Positions 13,917 through 23,969 are shown, numbered from the stretch's first letter. The stretch is DNA of 64,000 nt from Nansenia antarctica (GCA_963989245.1 OZ022352.1:22582006-22646005), one strand, 5' to 3'. Translations and numbers: made by a program. Notes: generated by a model from the sequence alone, not told the origin.

Positions 13917-16792
13917 CAGTCCAGCTCCAGGTGAGAAGGTAACTCTACAATTAGGTTATAAGCCCCTTGTGATAGCTACTAGCATGGAAACTCTCTCTCC
14001 GGAGTATTTGATAGAAGGGTGGAACGTACCATTATGTCATACGAGAGTTGATCGGGGAGGGTTTGCAGGCGCTTCTCGAGGGCTTCATAGTCCCCCTTTA
14101 CCTTGTTCCTGAAAGTCCACAGATTTTTATTTAAATTAGACTTGCATCAAAGATACAAAATGGCACTACACAATGTCAGCTCTTTTCTGGGCCTACCTGC
14201 ATTGAATGACAACAGCTACATCACACGAAACGAAAGTGGTACACAGTGACTCTCTGATGGACTTATGGGGTCGTATTACAGGACTGCAGTAAAATGTGCA
14301 CCAGGAGGTATTACGCATTCCAAATCGGCCCCTAATCCCCTACCCACTCCTGTAGATCTGAAAGGATTGGATAGGTGTTAGTAATATGACAACTGCCTCT
14401 CATTTCTCTCTGATAGGCTAGGTGGCCATATTGCTTACACCTGTCCAATACCTTCAGATCTACAAGAGGAGTGCAGGAAGTAGGCGCTGTGGGGTGATTT
14501 TGAATGCAGAGGGGCAGCTGACTAGCGGGACCCGTCTGTGCTGTTATACAAGACTCACCAGTGCTGAATCTGACCATCACAGCCTGTCACCACCTGTTGT
14601 TGAGACAGTGACAATGCTTTAAATCCAGCTTTACACTCTGTAGCAGCTCTTATAGACGCAGAATAACATGGAGATTACACTAGTAGTAGTAAGACAATGT
14701 ACTCTTAAGAAATGTGCTAAATATTCATTAGCAGATGCTTATTCATTATTATAAAAACAATGCCGCCACAACACTCTCTCAACAAGTTTAGGATGTTTTT
14801 AGTAAACACAGCTGTGTTACAGTCCAGTTGTAAGTGTAGGATGAAATACCAAACGCTTTTCTGGACCTCCCAACTCAAACCGAGGAACACAGCTTGGGGA
14901 AGGGGGGATGAAGCAGTTTCTTGTACATACATCAAAGCATTTTTCTTTTTTTCATGTCCCCAGATGTAGCCCACAGTGCAAAATAATTGTTGAGTGGTAG
15001 AATTTAATGCATTGATACAACTCAGCCATGCTGTATGCTGCTTTACACACCACGATCAGACAGTTGCTGCAATCTCCTTCATGTTTGCACATTAGGAAGA
15101 GGTGACACAAAGTGAAACTGAAAGATGCAGACTGTTAAAATTGCAAACTTCATGATCATAAATCATGATGAAGGCGACTGGAGAAGACTGCCCACTTTAG
15201 GCTGGTCGAGGTGTTCAAAGCCACACGAAATGCATGTCTACGTGACTGCCAGGACGACATAAAAATAGACATTTGGTCATTAGTTAGCTAGAACAATAGA
15301 TTAACATGATTTCGTATGCGCTTTCGTTACACAAGAAAGAATCATAGATCTGCTTTATGGAAGCATATAGCTGACATAATTCAAATGCCAATGCAATTGC
15401 ATGTTCCACTTTTGCATGCATTCTTTCAGACAATATTCAAATTCAAATGCAATTCTAATGATTTGCATTTGCATTTTCATGTACCCGATGTGCACATTCG
15501 CTGTCAATATTAAAATTATAATGCAAAGCCATTTGACAAAGTCAGCTTTGTAGCTGACAAAATTCAAAAGTTCATTCTTTTTTTTTTTCAAAATTTGTTT
15601 TTCTGATTTTATCCCTTTTTCACCCAATTTAGTATCCAATTGTACCCAACCTATTATCCAATTATCCCCTGCCTATTGCGTAGGATCCGCCGCACGACCC
15701 CGTGGCCGGCAGCCCCAGAGGAGATAGCCAGGCAGACTAGCTGTCTGGCTTCTCGAGCCCGACACCGTTATTCCGGCACCCAGGGGGCGGTGTTGCGCGA
15801 CGGATCCTTGTCTGGAAATAGTCCTATACCCCCCTTGGGAGCGCCCGCTCAATATGCCGCTCCCTGTGAGCCCCGGCCATATCCGGGTCTGGCGAGACCG
15901 GGATTCGATCCCAGTCCCCGGTGGGCAGCTTGCACTAAGGCTAATGCTTAGACCGCTGCGCCACCGCGGGGGTTCAAAAGTTCATTCTAATGTGCAAATG
16001 ACTTTGCAATCCCAAAATAGCATATTCATTTGCCACTTTTGCCTGCGTTATTTGTGATTGTAGCAGCGCATGACTTTGTCAAATGCCTTTGCAATTGCGA
16101 ATTACATTATTGCATTACAATTTGAATATTGACTCAAATAATGCAGGCAAAAGTGGCAAATGAATATGCTATTTTGGGATTGCAAAGTCATTTGCACATT
16201 AGAATGAACTTTTGAATTTTGTCAGCTACAAAGCAGCGCATGACTTTGTCAAATGGCTTTGCATTATAATTGTAATATTGACAGCGAATGTGCACATCGG
16301 GCACATGAAAATGCAAATGCAAATCATTAGAATTGCATTTGAATTTGAATATTGTCTGAAAGAATGCATGCAAAAGTGGAACATGCAATTGCAATCTCAT
16401 ATTGCATTGGCATTTGAATTATGTCAACTGTATGCTTCCATACTGCTTGGAACCTGGAAGCACGCGCAGACGAGACAACATCACATGTGACCAGAACGAA
16501 GCTTCTCGAAAACATAACTGCCTGGCTGTGTGATCGAAGTTTACATGCATAGGCATTATAAACGTGGCTGACACGGCCAGGTGCATTGACCTGATTGGAG
16601 GAAACAGTTACAGTAACGTGCTTAACAATAAGCCCAGAGGAAATGCATGTAGCTGGAGGCAAAACAATCTGCAGCAACATTGTGTAACCAGTTAGCTAGC
16701 CACTTGTCCGTGTCCACTACCTTGCTATGCTCCTCTCGAAGTCTACCAACCCCCACTGGAACTCCTATATTCGTGTTATTGCTCTCAGCCAT
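8926..16792 (-). CDS. uri1: URI1, unconventional prefoldin RPB5 interactor
   Basis: Eleven coding exons on the minus strand: 16792-16721, 14593-14559, 14108-14030, 13728-13593, 12221-12130, 11948-11876, 11777-11558, 10414-10129, 9995-9844, 9507-9267 and 9114-8926. All introns are GT-AG and phases agree, giving 524 aa (human about 535). The prefoldin-like part (about residues 10-145) contains FGPLAFMPGKIVHTNEVTVL and DNWFSKCSAKQA. Then come an AHKPHSKPK segment, an acidic Glu tract and LWARLDDLE (RPB5-binding region). Exon 10 has KSILK, a PP1 docking motif, overlapping an RSRENS site that matches the S6K consensus known from human URI. The C-terminus KRVSKFKAARLQQ is conserved. The ATG at 16792 is the first in frame, with G at +4. 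URI1 belongs to the R2TP/prefoldin-like complex, assembles RNA polymerases and inhibits PP1-gamma. Exon 2 is only 35 bp but is required for phase. Confidence 0.96.
10315..10357 (-). repeat. 15-bp coding repeat in URI1 exon 8
   Basis: Two exact copies plus a partial copy of ctccttctcctctac (plus strand), encoding consecutive KEVEE pentapeptides in the acidic linker of URI1. It is in frame, so copy-number change alters protein length without a frameshift. Confidence 0.85.
10419..10674. repeat. 32-bp minisatellite, 8 identical copies
   Basis: Eight uninterrupted copies of a 32-bp unit starting aaagagagactagtcagtga. Units begin at 10419, 10451, 10483, 10515, 10547, 10579, 10611 and 10643. The array starts 5 bp from URI1 exon 8 (10414). 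On the transcribed strand the first copy supplies the polypyrimidine stretch of that splice acceptor. No spacers separate the units, so this is not a CRISPR-like array. Confidence 0.98.
10746..10811. repeat. (GT)n microsatellite
   Basis: Uninterrupted GT run in URI1 intron 7, close to the 32-bp minisatellite. Confidence 0.95.
11673..11716 (-). repeat. Trinucleotide-rich acidic tract in URI1 exon 7
   Basis: On the plus strand this is mostly ctc/ttc triplets, on the coding strand gag/gaa. It encodes a Glu-rich run with one Asp in URI1, just after the AHKPHSKPK segment. Acidic tracts occur in URI family members, but length is probably variable here. Confidence 0.85.
11976..12031. repeat. (GT)n microsatellite
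   Basis: GT run in URI1 intron 5, about 30 bp beyond the exon 6 acceptor. Confidence 0.95.
13878..13914. repeat. (GT)n microsatellite
   Basis: GT run in URI1 intron 3. Confidence 0.95.
15356..16442. mobile_element. Foldback/MITE-type palindromic transposon, interrupted by a SINE
   Basis: The left arm (15356-15578 continued at 15989-16051) is the inverted copy of the right arm (16139-16442). Both ends read tatggaagcata inward, and the element is flanked by a perfect 6-bp direct repeat ctgctt (15350-15355 and 16443-16448), a target-site duplication. A loop of about 87 bp joins the arms and partly repeats a right-arm segment (gcagcgcatgactttgtcaa). No transposase frame is seen, so it is non-autonomous. 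The arms are rich in atttgcat-type octamers. It lies in URI1 intron 1. The superfamily is not assigned; the 6-bp duplication is uncommon. Confidence 0.88.
15579..15972 (-). mobile_element. tRNA-derived SINE with poly(A) tail and 16-bp target duplication
   Basis: Read on the minus strand it begins ggtggcgcagcggtctaagc (A-box region), has a B-box-like gggatcgaatccc, a body of about 300 bp and a 3' oligo(A) stretch (t-run 15579-15588 on plus). It is flanked by an exact 16-bp duplication ttcaaaagttcattct at 15563-15578 and 15973-15988, so both ends are defined. It is inserted in the left arm of the foldback element and is therefore younger than it. Confidence 0.92.
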
Positions 16793-18055
16793 CTTCCCAT
16801 GTGGTACCAAAAATGAAAATGTGACGTTTTATGAATCCAAAACAAACAATGCAATCAGGGGTTGTGAGTCCTAAAGAAATGTTTATGAATGCAATTGCAG
16901 GTATTCCTGAGAACCGTTCTCCTCTGTTTCATCAATGGGGCAGTGGTGGTTATCCAATACTTCGGAAGTGGGACCATTTCACACTCTCGTCGACTTTAGC
17001 ATGTTTCCCCAAAAATATCCACGGAATCTGATATTATATAATCTGATATTCATCCAGTTGTTCACAGCGAACCTCCTCTTCACTGACCCTGCGCCATGTT
17101 CTCTCCATCTGTCTCCCGGTGCACTCTGGGTAAATGTTCACACTCACAACAACAATCTTAAGCAAGGTTTGGAAATGTTTTCCACAATATTATATTATAA
17201 TTATTATATTATAATATTATATATATATCATATATTATTATAATAATATTATATTATTATTATATTATATATGTTTTCCACAATATTCAGGGATTGCAAC
17301 AATGTTGCAGATGCAATCGCTGATTCCAAATACCCCAGCAATGATAACAAAACATTGTCTACTGTAATAATAAAAAAAATAGTAACACGTTGTTTATTAT
17401 TATTTGAAGTCCTCCTTCCCAAATGTATTTAGATGTTATGTAATCATATTTCCATGTATTTGACAATCAGACCCAGTTACATTTGTTGCAAATGATATCA
17501 AATAACCTCACTGTTTACAGTAGCTGATATTGTTAGATAGCTATAGTGTTCAATATAATATTATCTCTAAATGATGGATGTTATATTGTAAATGAAATAT
17601 AATTATTCAATGCGTGACACAATATTGTATTGTTTTTGTTCAATATGCAGATTATTATTATTTCTTAATTTTTTAAAACTTAATTTATGAACATTTTCAC
17701 GTTATGTAAACTCTCAAACCGATATAGCTTCTTTACGAACATAACACAATAGTATAAAAAGAAGGAAAAAAAGAAAGGAAAGTCAAATTAAATCAATATA
17801 GAGTTGATCTAATCTAACATACATCGTTACATGTTGTACAAAAATAGTCATGGAGAATCTATATTGGCTAAATACACCATTTTACTATATGCACAAGTTT
17901 TAAATGTAAAAGTAGCCTATATTTGAGTGATCATGGCAGATTTAGAGTCAGCTGGCAGGGGACAACCTTGCAAATAGGAAAGTATCAACTCTTAACGGAT
18001 TTATACACATTTCTCTTCTAATCAGAGAGCATGTCGCCCATGCGTTTTCTCAACG
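16793..18055. other. Intergenic, A+T-rich, between URI1 and C19orf12
   Basis: Upstream of the URI1 start codon. It includes URI1 promoter and leader sequence that could not be delimited, and an A/T-only repeat (17192-17270). No gene is recognised. Confidence 0.5.
17175..17287. repeat. A/T-rich palindromic tract between 17-bp direct repeats
   Basis: An exact 17-bp direct repeat, atgttttccacaatatt, occurs at 17175-17191 and 17271-17287. Between them lie 79 bp made almost entirely of A and T with many tat/att self-complementary blocks. This could be an inserted A/T-rich element with its target duplication, or a duplication followed by A/T expansion. Confidence 0.75.
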
Positions 18056-18230
18056 ATGGCCTTTAAACTATGGCCTTTAAAGGGCACTGACACTTCCATT
18101 ACTTCCGGGTAGGCGTGTTCGATAGTCACGTGTGTCAACACGCTGCCAGATGACCACGTGGTCCGTGTTTAGAGATCCACCATGAGGTGAAGTTGCACTG
18201 ATCCCAGGTCAGTTTACGTCTCCCATTGGT
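18056..18230 (+). promoter_or_regulatory. Promoter-like block upstream of C19orf12
   Basis: Contains an ETS/GABP-type site acttccggg (18101-18109), two perfect CACGTG E-boxes (18127-18132 and 18155-18160) and an inverted CCAAT box (cccattgg) near 18219. A duplicated atggcctttaaa lies just upstream. ETS and E-box clusters are typical of TATA-less housekeeping promoters. Assignment to C19orf12 is by position. Confidence 0.5.
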
Positions 18231-18479
18231 AATAATAGTCAAGAGTCATATAGAGAGATATAATACAAAACAAAACAACACAATAGCTCAGGTAAGGAGC
18301 AACATTACTCTTTGAAAAAAAATGTGTTTACGTAATTTCTGCTTTATTGGGATAGACAGCAGAGATTGGCAGGAAGAAGAACGAGTGAGTGAACCTTGCG
18401 CTGTACGGTGTGCGCATTAGAGCGCCCCCTGGTGGGAGGAACAATACTATTTATTTTGCCCCTACTCTCCTGAAGTAGT

Positions 18480-18657
18480 GCTACAGGAAACGAGTCAGAG
18501 CAGTCCCATGAAGCACTGCGAACGTGACCGTGACAAAGCTCGAAACATCAAGAATGACGCTGGAAGTGTTGGAAGGCTGCGAAACGTTGAACTAGTAACA
18601 CCCCCTAACCCTAACACACCTGGAAGAGAGGCGCGTTGAGTTCCACACCAATAGAAG
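18480..18657 (+). other. Possible non-coding first exon of C19orf12
   Basis: Ends at a good donor (aag|gtatgt, intron from 18658), while the first coding exon begins one base before the ATG behind an acceptor at 19229, so an upstream leader exon must exist. The left boundary is a guess. A short upstream reading frame starts with ATG at about 18509 and ends inside the exon. Confidence 0.35.
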
Positions 18658-19230
18658 GTATGTATTGTATGACAGATCCACATGGGCTACTCTGCTCCTG
18701 CTACATCAATAGTTGGCAGCAGTACGGTGTTATTATGTACAACATGTCAGCAGTAATATTGCCTACCTATGTAGTGAATGTATAGGCTACATTGTAACTC
18801 TGGTCACATTGAAACATTGGCGTGGGTAGTGTGAACATTTGCCTGTACGCCTGTTTCATTCATATTAACATTTGTTTTTGTATAATACAATACAAATTAA
18901 ACAATTATGGGCTATGAGAACAATTTCCCTTTTGCGAATAAAGACAATAAATATATAGGTCCTTGAATAAAACTGGGAACAAACTAGACCCATCTGTGAG
19001 CTAGTTGAAGGGTATACCGCCTGTCTTTGTCATTAAACACTTCATTGACATTGAGGAGCGTATTTCTTCACTAGTATTATAATATATTTTATTTTAGGTG
19101 CTGTGTGTGTGTATAATACTATTATTATACATATTAGTATTAAACACACAACATAAATTAATAATAATAATATAAGACTGTAGGCTTTTACTGTCAGTTT
19201 TTAAGAGCCATTACCATTGTGTTTCACAGA

Positions 19231-20848
19231 ATGGCGCAACGAATTAATGACGTTATGAAGCTATGTTGCGACTTATCAGCAAACCAGCAGATCAAGACCA
19301 CTGTGAAGGGCTCCAGTAAAGGTGCGATGGCAGCAGGAGGACTCGCGTTTGCAGGAGGGCTGGTTGGAGGCCCTCTGGGTATTGCTGTTGGTGAGTAGAA
19401 CATGAGGATAATGGCTTAACTTAACTAAATGGGTCTTCTACTTCAGTTCGAGGGGCATTTTTAAACCTAATCCCATATGGAAAGAAATATGACAGGAGTG
19501 TTTGGTGTTGAAATGGTTATTTATCTTTATATCTTATCTTTATAGTCAACTGTGATATGCCTCACCATCTGTAATCGTCATTAGATTAGATTAACTTTGT
19601 CATTACATAGTACAAGAAAATGCAACAAAATTATTGTGCGTCTAATCAGAAGTGCAACAAATAGCAATGATATTGCAGTGATGAGTAGCAGTATTTACAG
19701 CAGTATTTACAGCAATCTATACAGTAAAGTGCAAATGGTAGCGTGATGTGCAATGTCATACGATGGTGACTGGAGTATATGTGCAGTGGTATATATAAAT
19801 TGAGATGTGCAATTTTACAGGCTATGATAATAAACATGTTGTATACAGTGAAGTATACAAACATACAGGCTGTGGGCTATGATACACAGGGATGGGCTAT
19901 GTACAGCATGATCTACACAGAACACAACTGTAACTGTGTGGTCAGTGAGACGGTGTAGAGTTTAGAGTCTAAAGTCTGACAGCTGAGGTGAAGAAGCTGT
20001 TGGTGGTCCTGTTGGTTCTGCCCGGGAGGCTGTGCTAGCGTGCCCCAGAGCGAGTACCACGTAGGAGGGTGAACAGCCCATGGTTGGGGTGAGAAGCGGA
20101 TAGCTGAGGCATGATTTATAGATGATTTACACAGTCTGACCTGTGTCACCAGCTACTGCTGGTGGTGCCTAGAACCAGGCTAAAAACCAGGGGAGACAGA
20201 GCTTTTGTGGCTGCAGCACCCAAGCTCTGGAACAGCCTCCCCCTCCACGTACGGGCCACTCAGACCCTGGAGGTTTTTAAATAAAACCCTCCTTAAAAAC
20301 CCACCTATTTCCCCTGGCCTTCCCCCCCACTAGGTCCCTGGCTTTTATTGTTTTATTGTTTTTAGTCCTTTTATCTTCTCTCCTTGTTATCATCTCCTTG
20401 TTATCAGTTGTTATCATATCTTGTATTGTGTTGCATTTTACCCTGCACTTTACCTGTTTTACATTTGTGCTCCTTATTTGCTCCCCGCCTGTGAAGCACT
20501 TTGGTTCAGCTGCTGCTGCATGTAAATGTGCTATATAAATAAAGTTGGCTTGACTTGACCTCCACCTCTTCCTCTCTGTCAGGCGGTGCTGTAGGGGGCC
20601 TGCTGGGATGCTGGATGACCAGTGGACAGTTCAGGCCTCTGCCTCAGATCATCATGGAGCTGTCCCCACAGCAGCAGCAGAAGCTCTACGACGACGTCAT
20701 GGCCATCATGGGCGAGGCCCAGTGGACAGACATGGCCCAGCTGAGCGCCCTGGTCATGGGCAACTCCAACCTCCAGCAGCAGGTGACAGCTGCCCTCCTC
20801 GGCTATGTGACCAAGGAGCTCCAGGGAGAGGTGCACTATATGGACTGA
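19231..20848 (+). CDS. c19orf12: C19orf12 homologue, mitochondrial/ER membrane protein
   Basis: Two coding exons (19231-19390 and 20583-20848) join in phase to 141 aa, the usual family length. The intron splits a glycine codon. Residues 31-68 form a Gly/Ala-rich hydrophobic hairpin (AGGLVGGPLGIAVGGAVGGL within it), ending in the WMTSGQF motif. The C-terminal half is soluble, with WTDMAQLSALVMG (101-113) and YVTKELQGEV. Human C19orf12 is found at mitochondria, ER and their contact sites and is mutated in NBIA4/MPAN neurodegeneration; its biochemical activity is unknown. The intron has filled with LINE fragments, one ending just before the exon acceptor. Identity is firm from the hairpin and the C-terminal pattern. 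Confidence 0.95.
19581..20150 (-). mobile_element. Degenerate LINE-type 3' fragment, antisense
   Basis: Begins on the plus strand with (ttaga)n followed by ctttgtcatt and runs for about 550 bp of repeat-like sequence. On the minus strand it would end in gacaaag plus a short tandem tail, like the retroposon 3' ends at 24.2 kb and 55.1 kb. Right boundary approximate, family not assigned. Confidence 0.45.
20157..20563 (+). mobile_element. 3' end of an L2-type LINE
   Basis: The frame 20189-20283 encodes AAAPKLWNSLPLHVRATQ, the C-terminus typical of fish L2/CR1-clade reverse transcriptases, ending at taa. A 3'UTR follows with gaagcactttgg, gctatataaataaagtt and the terminal ttgacttgac microsatellite typical of L2 tails. 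It is 5'-truncated and sits in the C19orf12 intron, its tail about 20 bp before the exon acceptor. Confidence 0.85.
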
Positions 20849-21961
20849 TGAAGAGGCCGGCGTGAGCTCAATCTATCAGACAGACTGCACTGACTTCTCT
20901 GGGATTTTCAAAGAAAGAGAAAAGGACGCTGGTTTGACACTTTGCACAAATTCAGAGGAGGATTCTAGAACATAGGATGAGACTTGTTTATTTAATGTGA
21001 AGCTATTTTCTAGGTAAACTACACTACAGTACGGTACATTATGGAAGCCTCTGTGGTCTTGAAGTGATACTTAAATAGGGTAAACGGATAATGTCTTACC
21101 TACAAAATGATTTACTACGACTTGTTTGAAATGCATTAAGGTTTTACCAACATGACAATGGATTACTTGAATTGAAATCACGATAAGCTATTCAATATGT
21201 TCAGTTGTGTTGTTTTTGATTTGAGTGAAAGCTGCCACTGTTTTAATGTTGATAACCAGCTACAATGTAATCTTTGAAGGGCAGCTTGTCATATTTAGAC
21301 CACTGTACCTTTATGCGTGCCAATCATGGGATTTAAATTATTCAATATTTTTGAGCAGAAACAACGGCCTATCAAAACTGATACTTGTTGGTATCTCAAC
21401 AATGTTGGTGGGAATGTAATCTGTGGAGCAATCCAAATCTTAACATAGATTGCCATATTCTGAGATTTTTCAACAGTAAAATGCTAAAGTCATGTTTGTG
21501 TTTGTTACTGTTTCTGTTTCAGCGCGAATGCTTTTCCTTGATAAACACATTTCAGCGTGAACATTAGGGACTTTCAGAGCATTGCAGATGGAAATGTAGA
21601 TGCTGTTAGAAGTTCTTTATCATGTGAGAGTGAGGTTGGACCTCTAATGCATTACATTTCTATTTGCAATGTTCTGAATGTTATGTCATGTTACGTCATG
21701 TTAATAGACGTTTTGTTAGCATTATTACAAAGTATCCTATTATTCATCTGAATATAATGTAAATTATCTTCATAAATGTATTGTCAACACTAGGTTTACA
21801 GGTTTACACATAGGCCTACGTGTCCCCCCACCCCCTGAAAATATTTCCCTCTTACTTGGGTTTTTTATATAATTATAGAGGTATTAAACAGACCATCTAG
21901 GGTACTTTGAACTGGGTAACAGAGCTCTGTATCCATTGTTAAATCGTAATCTTCTCACCTA

Positions 21962-21967
21962 AATAAA
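21962..21967 (+). terminator. Probable C19orf12 poly(A) signal
   Basis: AATAAA about 1.1 kb past the stop. The stretch 20849-21961 is A+T-rich with no other gene and is read as 3'UTR. Confidence 0.5.
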
Positions 21968-22008
21968 TCTAAAGACGACATGTTTGAGGCAGTTTAAAAT
22001 TGTAACCC

Positions 22009-22014
22009 TTTATT
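22009..22014 (-). terminator. Probable UQCRFS1 poly(A) signal
   Basis: AATAAA on the minus strand, about 110 bp past the UQCRFS1 stop and only 41 bp from the convergent C19orf12 signal. Confidence 0.6.
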
Positions 22015-22122
22015 GGTTAAGAAGCAACCATTAATTTTCACCTCAAAGTTCTCAGACAGACAGATCCATTCAGAAATACATTACATAGTAATAAGAGAGG
22101 ATAAAGTTCTGACAACAAGGCC

Positions 22123-23522
22123 TTATCCCACGATGACAGTGTCTTCATCTGGGAACTCGTAAAAGGGCACCTCCAGGTTGAGGGGCGCAGGTCCCTTCCT
22201 AATCCTGCCCGAGGCATCGTAGTGGGAGCCATGGCAGGGGCAGTAGTAGCCTCCATAGTCCCCAGCGTTAGCGATGGGCACGCACCCCAGGTGGGTGCAG
22301 ACACCGATGACGATGATCCACTTTGGGTTGGCGACGCGATCCTTGTCGTGCTGGGGGTCACGCAGCTCCGCCAGGTTCACGGCCTCCTCTACGGCGATCT
22401 CCTTCTCAGTCCGGTGTCGGACGAAGAGAGGCTTTCCTCTCCACTTGAAGGTCATGTTCTTGCCCTCCGGGATGTCTCCCAGCTTGACCTCGATCTTGGA
22501 CAGGGCCAGGACGTCGGCCGAGGCACTCATGGACGAGACGAACTGGCTGACCACCGTCTTGGCCGAGTAGACGCCCACCACGGTGGCCGCCCCAGTGACC
22601 AGGTAGGAGAAGGAGCGCCTGCCGTCATCCTGGGAGGACTTCTTGGGGTCGAGAACCTCAGGCTGACGGTAGTCAGAGAAGTCAGGGATCTTGATGTCAG
22701 TGTGCGCAAGGCGGATTGCACCAGGGGCTGCAAATGAAAGACAACAATGTCAGATGGCATTGTTGGTATAGAGAAGTATTACAATCTCTCTTCATACAAC
22801 AGCTTACATTAGAAAAGTGACGAACTAGCCTACTACAAATAATGGGAGTCAAGATCAGGCAGTTAGCTATGCACTTGAATGCTTCTCTTAGCCAAGATAA
22901 CATCTGAGAATGTTGAGTGCAGCTGATCAGCTATATTCTCAAACGTTGCAAAATGCACTTCATTTAATGGTTAAGAATGTTGGTTGTGAATTTGAAGAGG
23001 TGACACTTACAGTAAGAAGTTAGTTACTAAAGTTACTGTTACAGTGTTTATTAGTGCCAGTGGTGACAATCATGCGCCATAACACCTAAAGTGGACAACT
23101 CCAAGGTTTCTATATTACTGTAATTACTTTTAAAAAATCAATCAACAAAACGGAACTCATCGATGTGTCCCCGTCACTAATGACATCCTGGGGGGTATTC
23201 CATCAACGTCGCTAAAGGAAAATCCAGGCTTATTTTCGATCAATCTCGTGAGATTTATCAAAATAACCTTGGGTTGTTCTGATAAATATCGCGAGACTTA
23301 ACAGAATAAACCTGGATTTTTTCTTTAGCGAGTTTGATGGAATACCCCCCAGGAGAGACAGAACTGACAGGTCCACATCAATGCCCCAAGTTAATGTCCG
23401 GGCTACACCCCGACCTTACCGCAGGTAGCAGGCCCTGTCTTCACCACACCCGGGACCAGGGCTTTGACTCCCGTCATCAAGTTAGGGGACAGAGCCCCGG
23501 AACGAGCCGCTAAGGACATCAT
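22123..23522 (-). CDS. uqcrfs1: UQCRFS1, Rieske iron-sulfur subunit of complex III
   Basis: Exons 23522-23420 and 22727-22123 join in phase to 235 aa. The protein transfers electrons from ubiquinol to cytochrome c1 in the mitochondrial inner membrane. Visible parts: N-terminal presequence (1-42), the HTDIKIPDFSDYR segment, one membrane helix (about 73-100), the hinge SSMSASADVLALSK, and the Rieske domain with CTHLGC (178-183) and CPCHGSH (197-203). Predicted 2Fe-2S ligands are C178, H180, C197 and H200; the disulfide is C183-C199. Human is 274 aa. The 39-residue difference lies entirely in the presequence, which in mammals is cleaved and kept as subunit 9. Two consecutive ATGs open the frame; the first is taken. 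The intron carries a MITE. Confidence 0.97.
23187..23353. mobile_element. Short MITE with long inverted repeats
   Basis: The ends are exact inverted copies (cctggggggtattccatcaa at the left, its complement at the right apart from one position). The two arms, about 75 bp each, pair along most of the 167-bp element, with internal palindromes such as tcgcgaga. No coding capacity. It lies in UQCRFS1 intron 1. Superfamily not assigned. Confidence 0.85.
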
Positions 23523-23969
23523 GTTGACAGAGACACCAGGAGACACTGTCACTGAGGGGACACACCGACCTTCCTCACCGATGTGTGTGTGCGCACGCAC
23601 TGACTGTCCGCTGTTACTGGAAACCCGCTCCGCCTACGGAAGGTTCCGCTTAACACCAAGTAGACCTACGTTTATGCCCTCTTGAATCTTTTAAGATAGG
23701 CACGTTTTTTTGTAATTTGCGTCCAAGTTCGCTTCCAAAATGATATTTTTTATCGAAAACATAATATCAATGGATTCATTTTGACTAATAGGATGCGCAC
23801 TAACGGACGAATAAGAAATTATCGCATACTTTTGCCCAGGCGACTTCTATGTCAGCCGTGTAACGGGGGGCCTTTCACTGTAAACAGTATCTTGCTTTTT
23901 GAAAGATATGTGATTAATTTGTCACTCAAACTAGCATAATACAGAATGGTAACGTGAGGAGTGGGAACC
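23523..23969. promoter_or_regulatory. Bidirectional promoter interval, UQCRFS1 / RXYLT1
   Basis: Only 447 bp separate the divergent start codons of UQCRFS1 (-) and RXYLT1 (+), so both promoters and leaders must lie here. No TATA box stands out for either gene. The UQCRFS1-proximal half has more CpG, the RXYLT1-proximal half is A/T-rich. Confidence 0.6.

Noticed and set aside
15316..16490. Similar peptides encoded on opposite strands
   Set aside because: They are the two arms of the palindromic transposon read in opposite directions, not genes.
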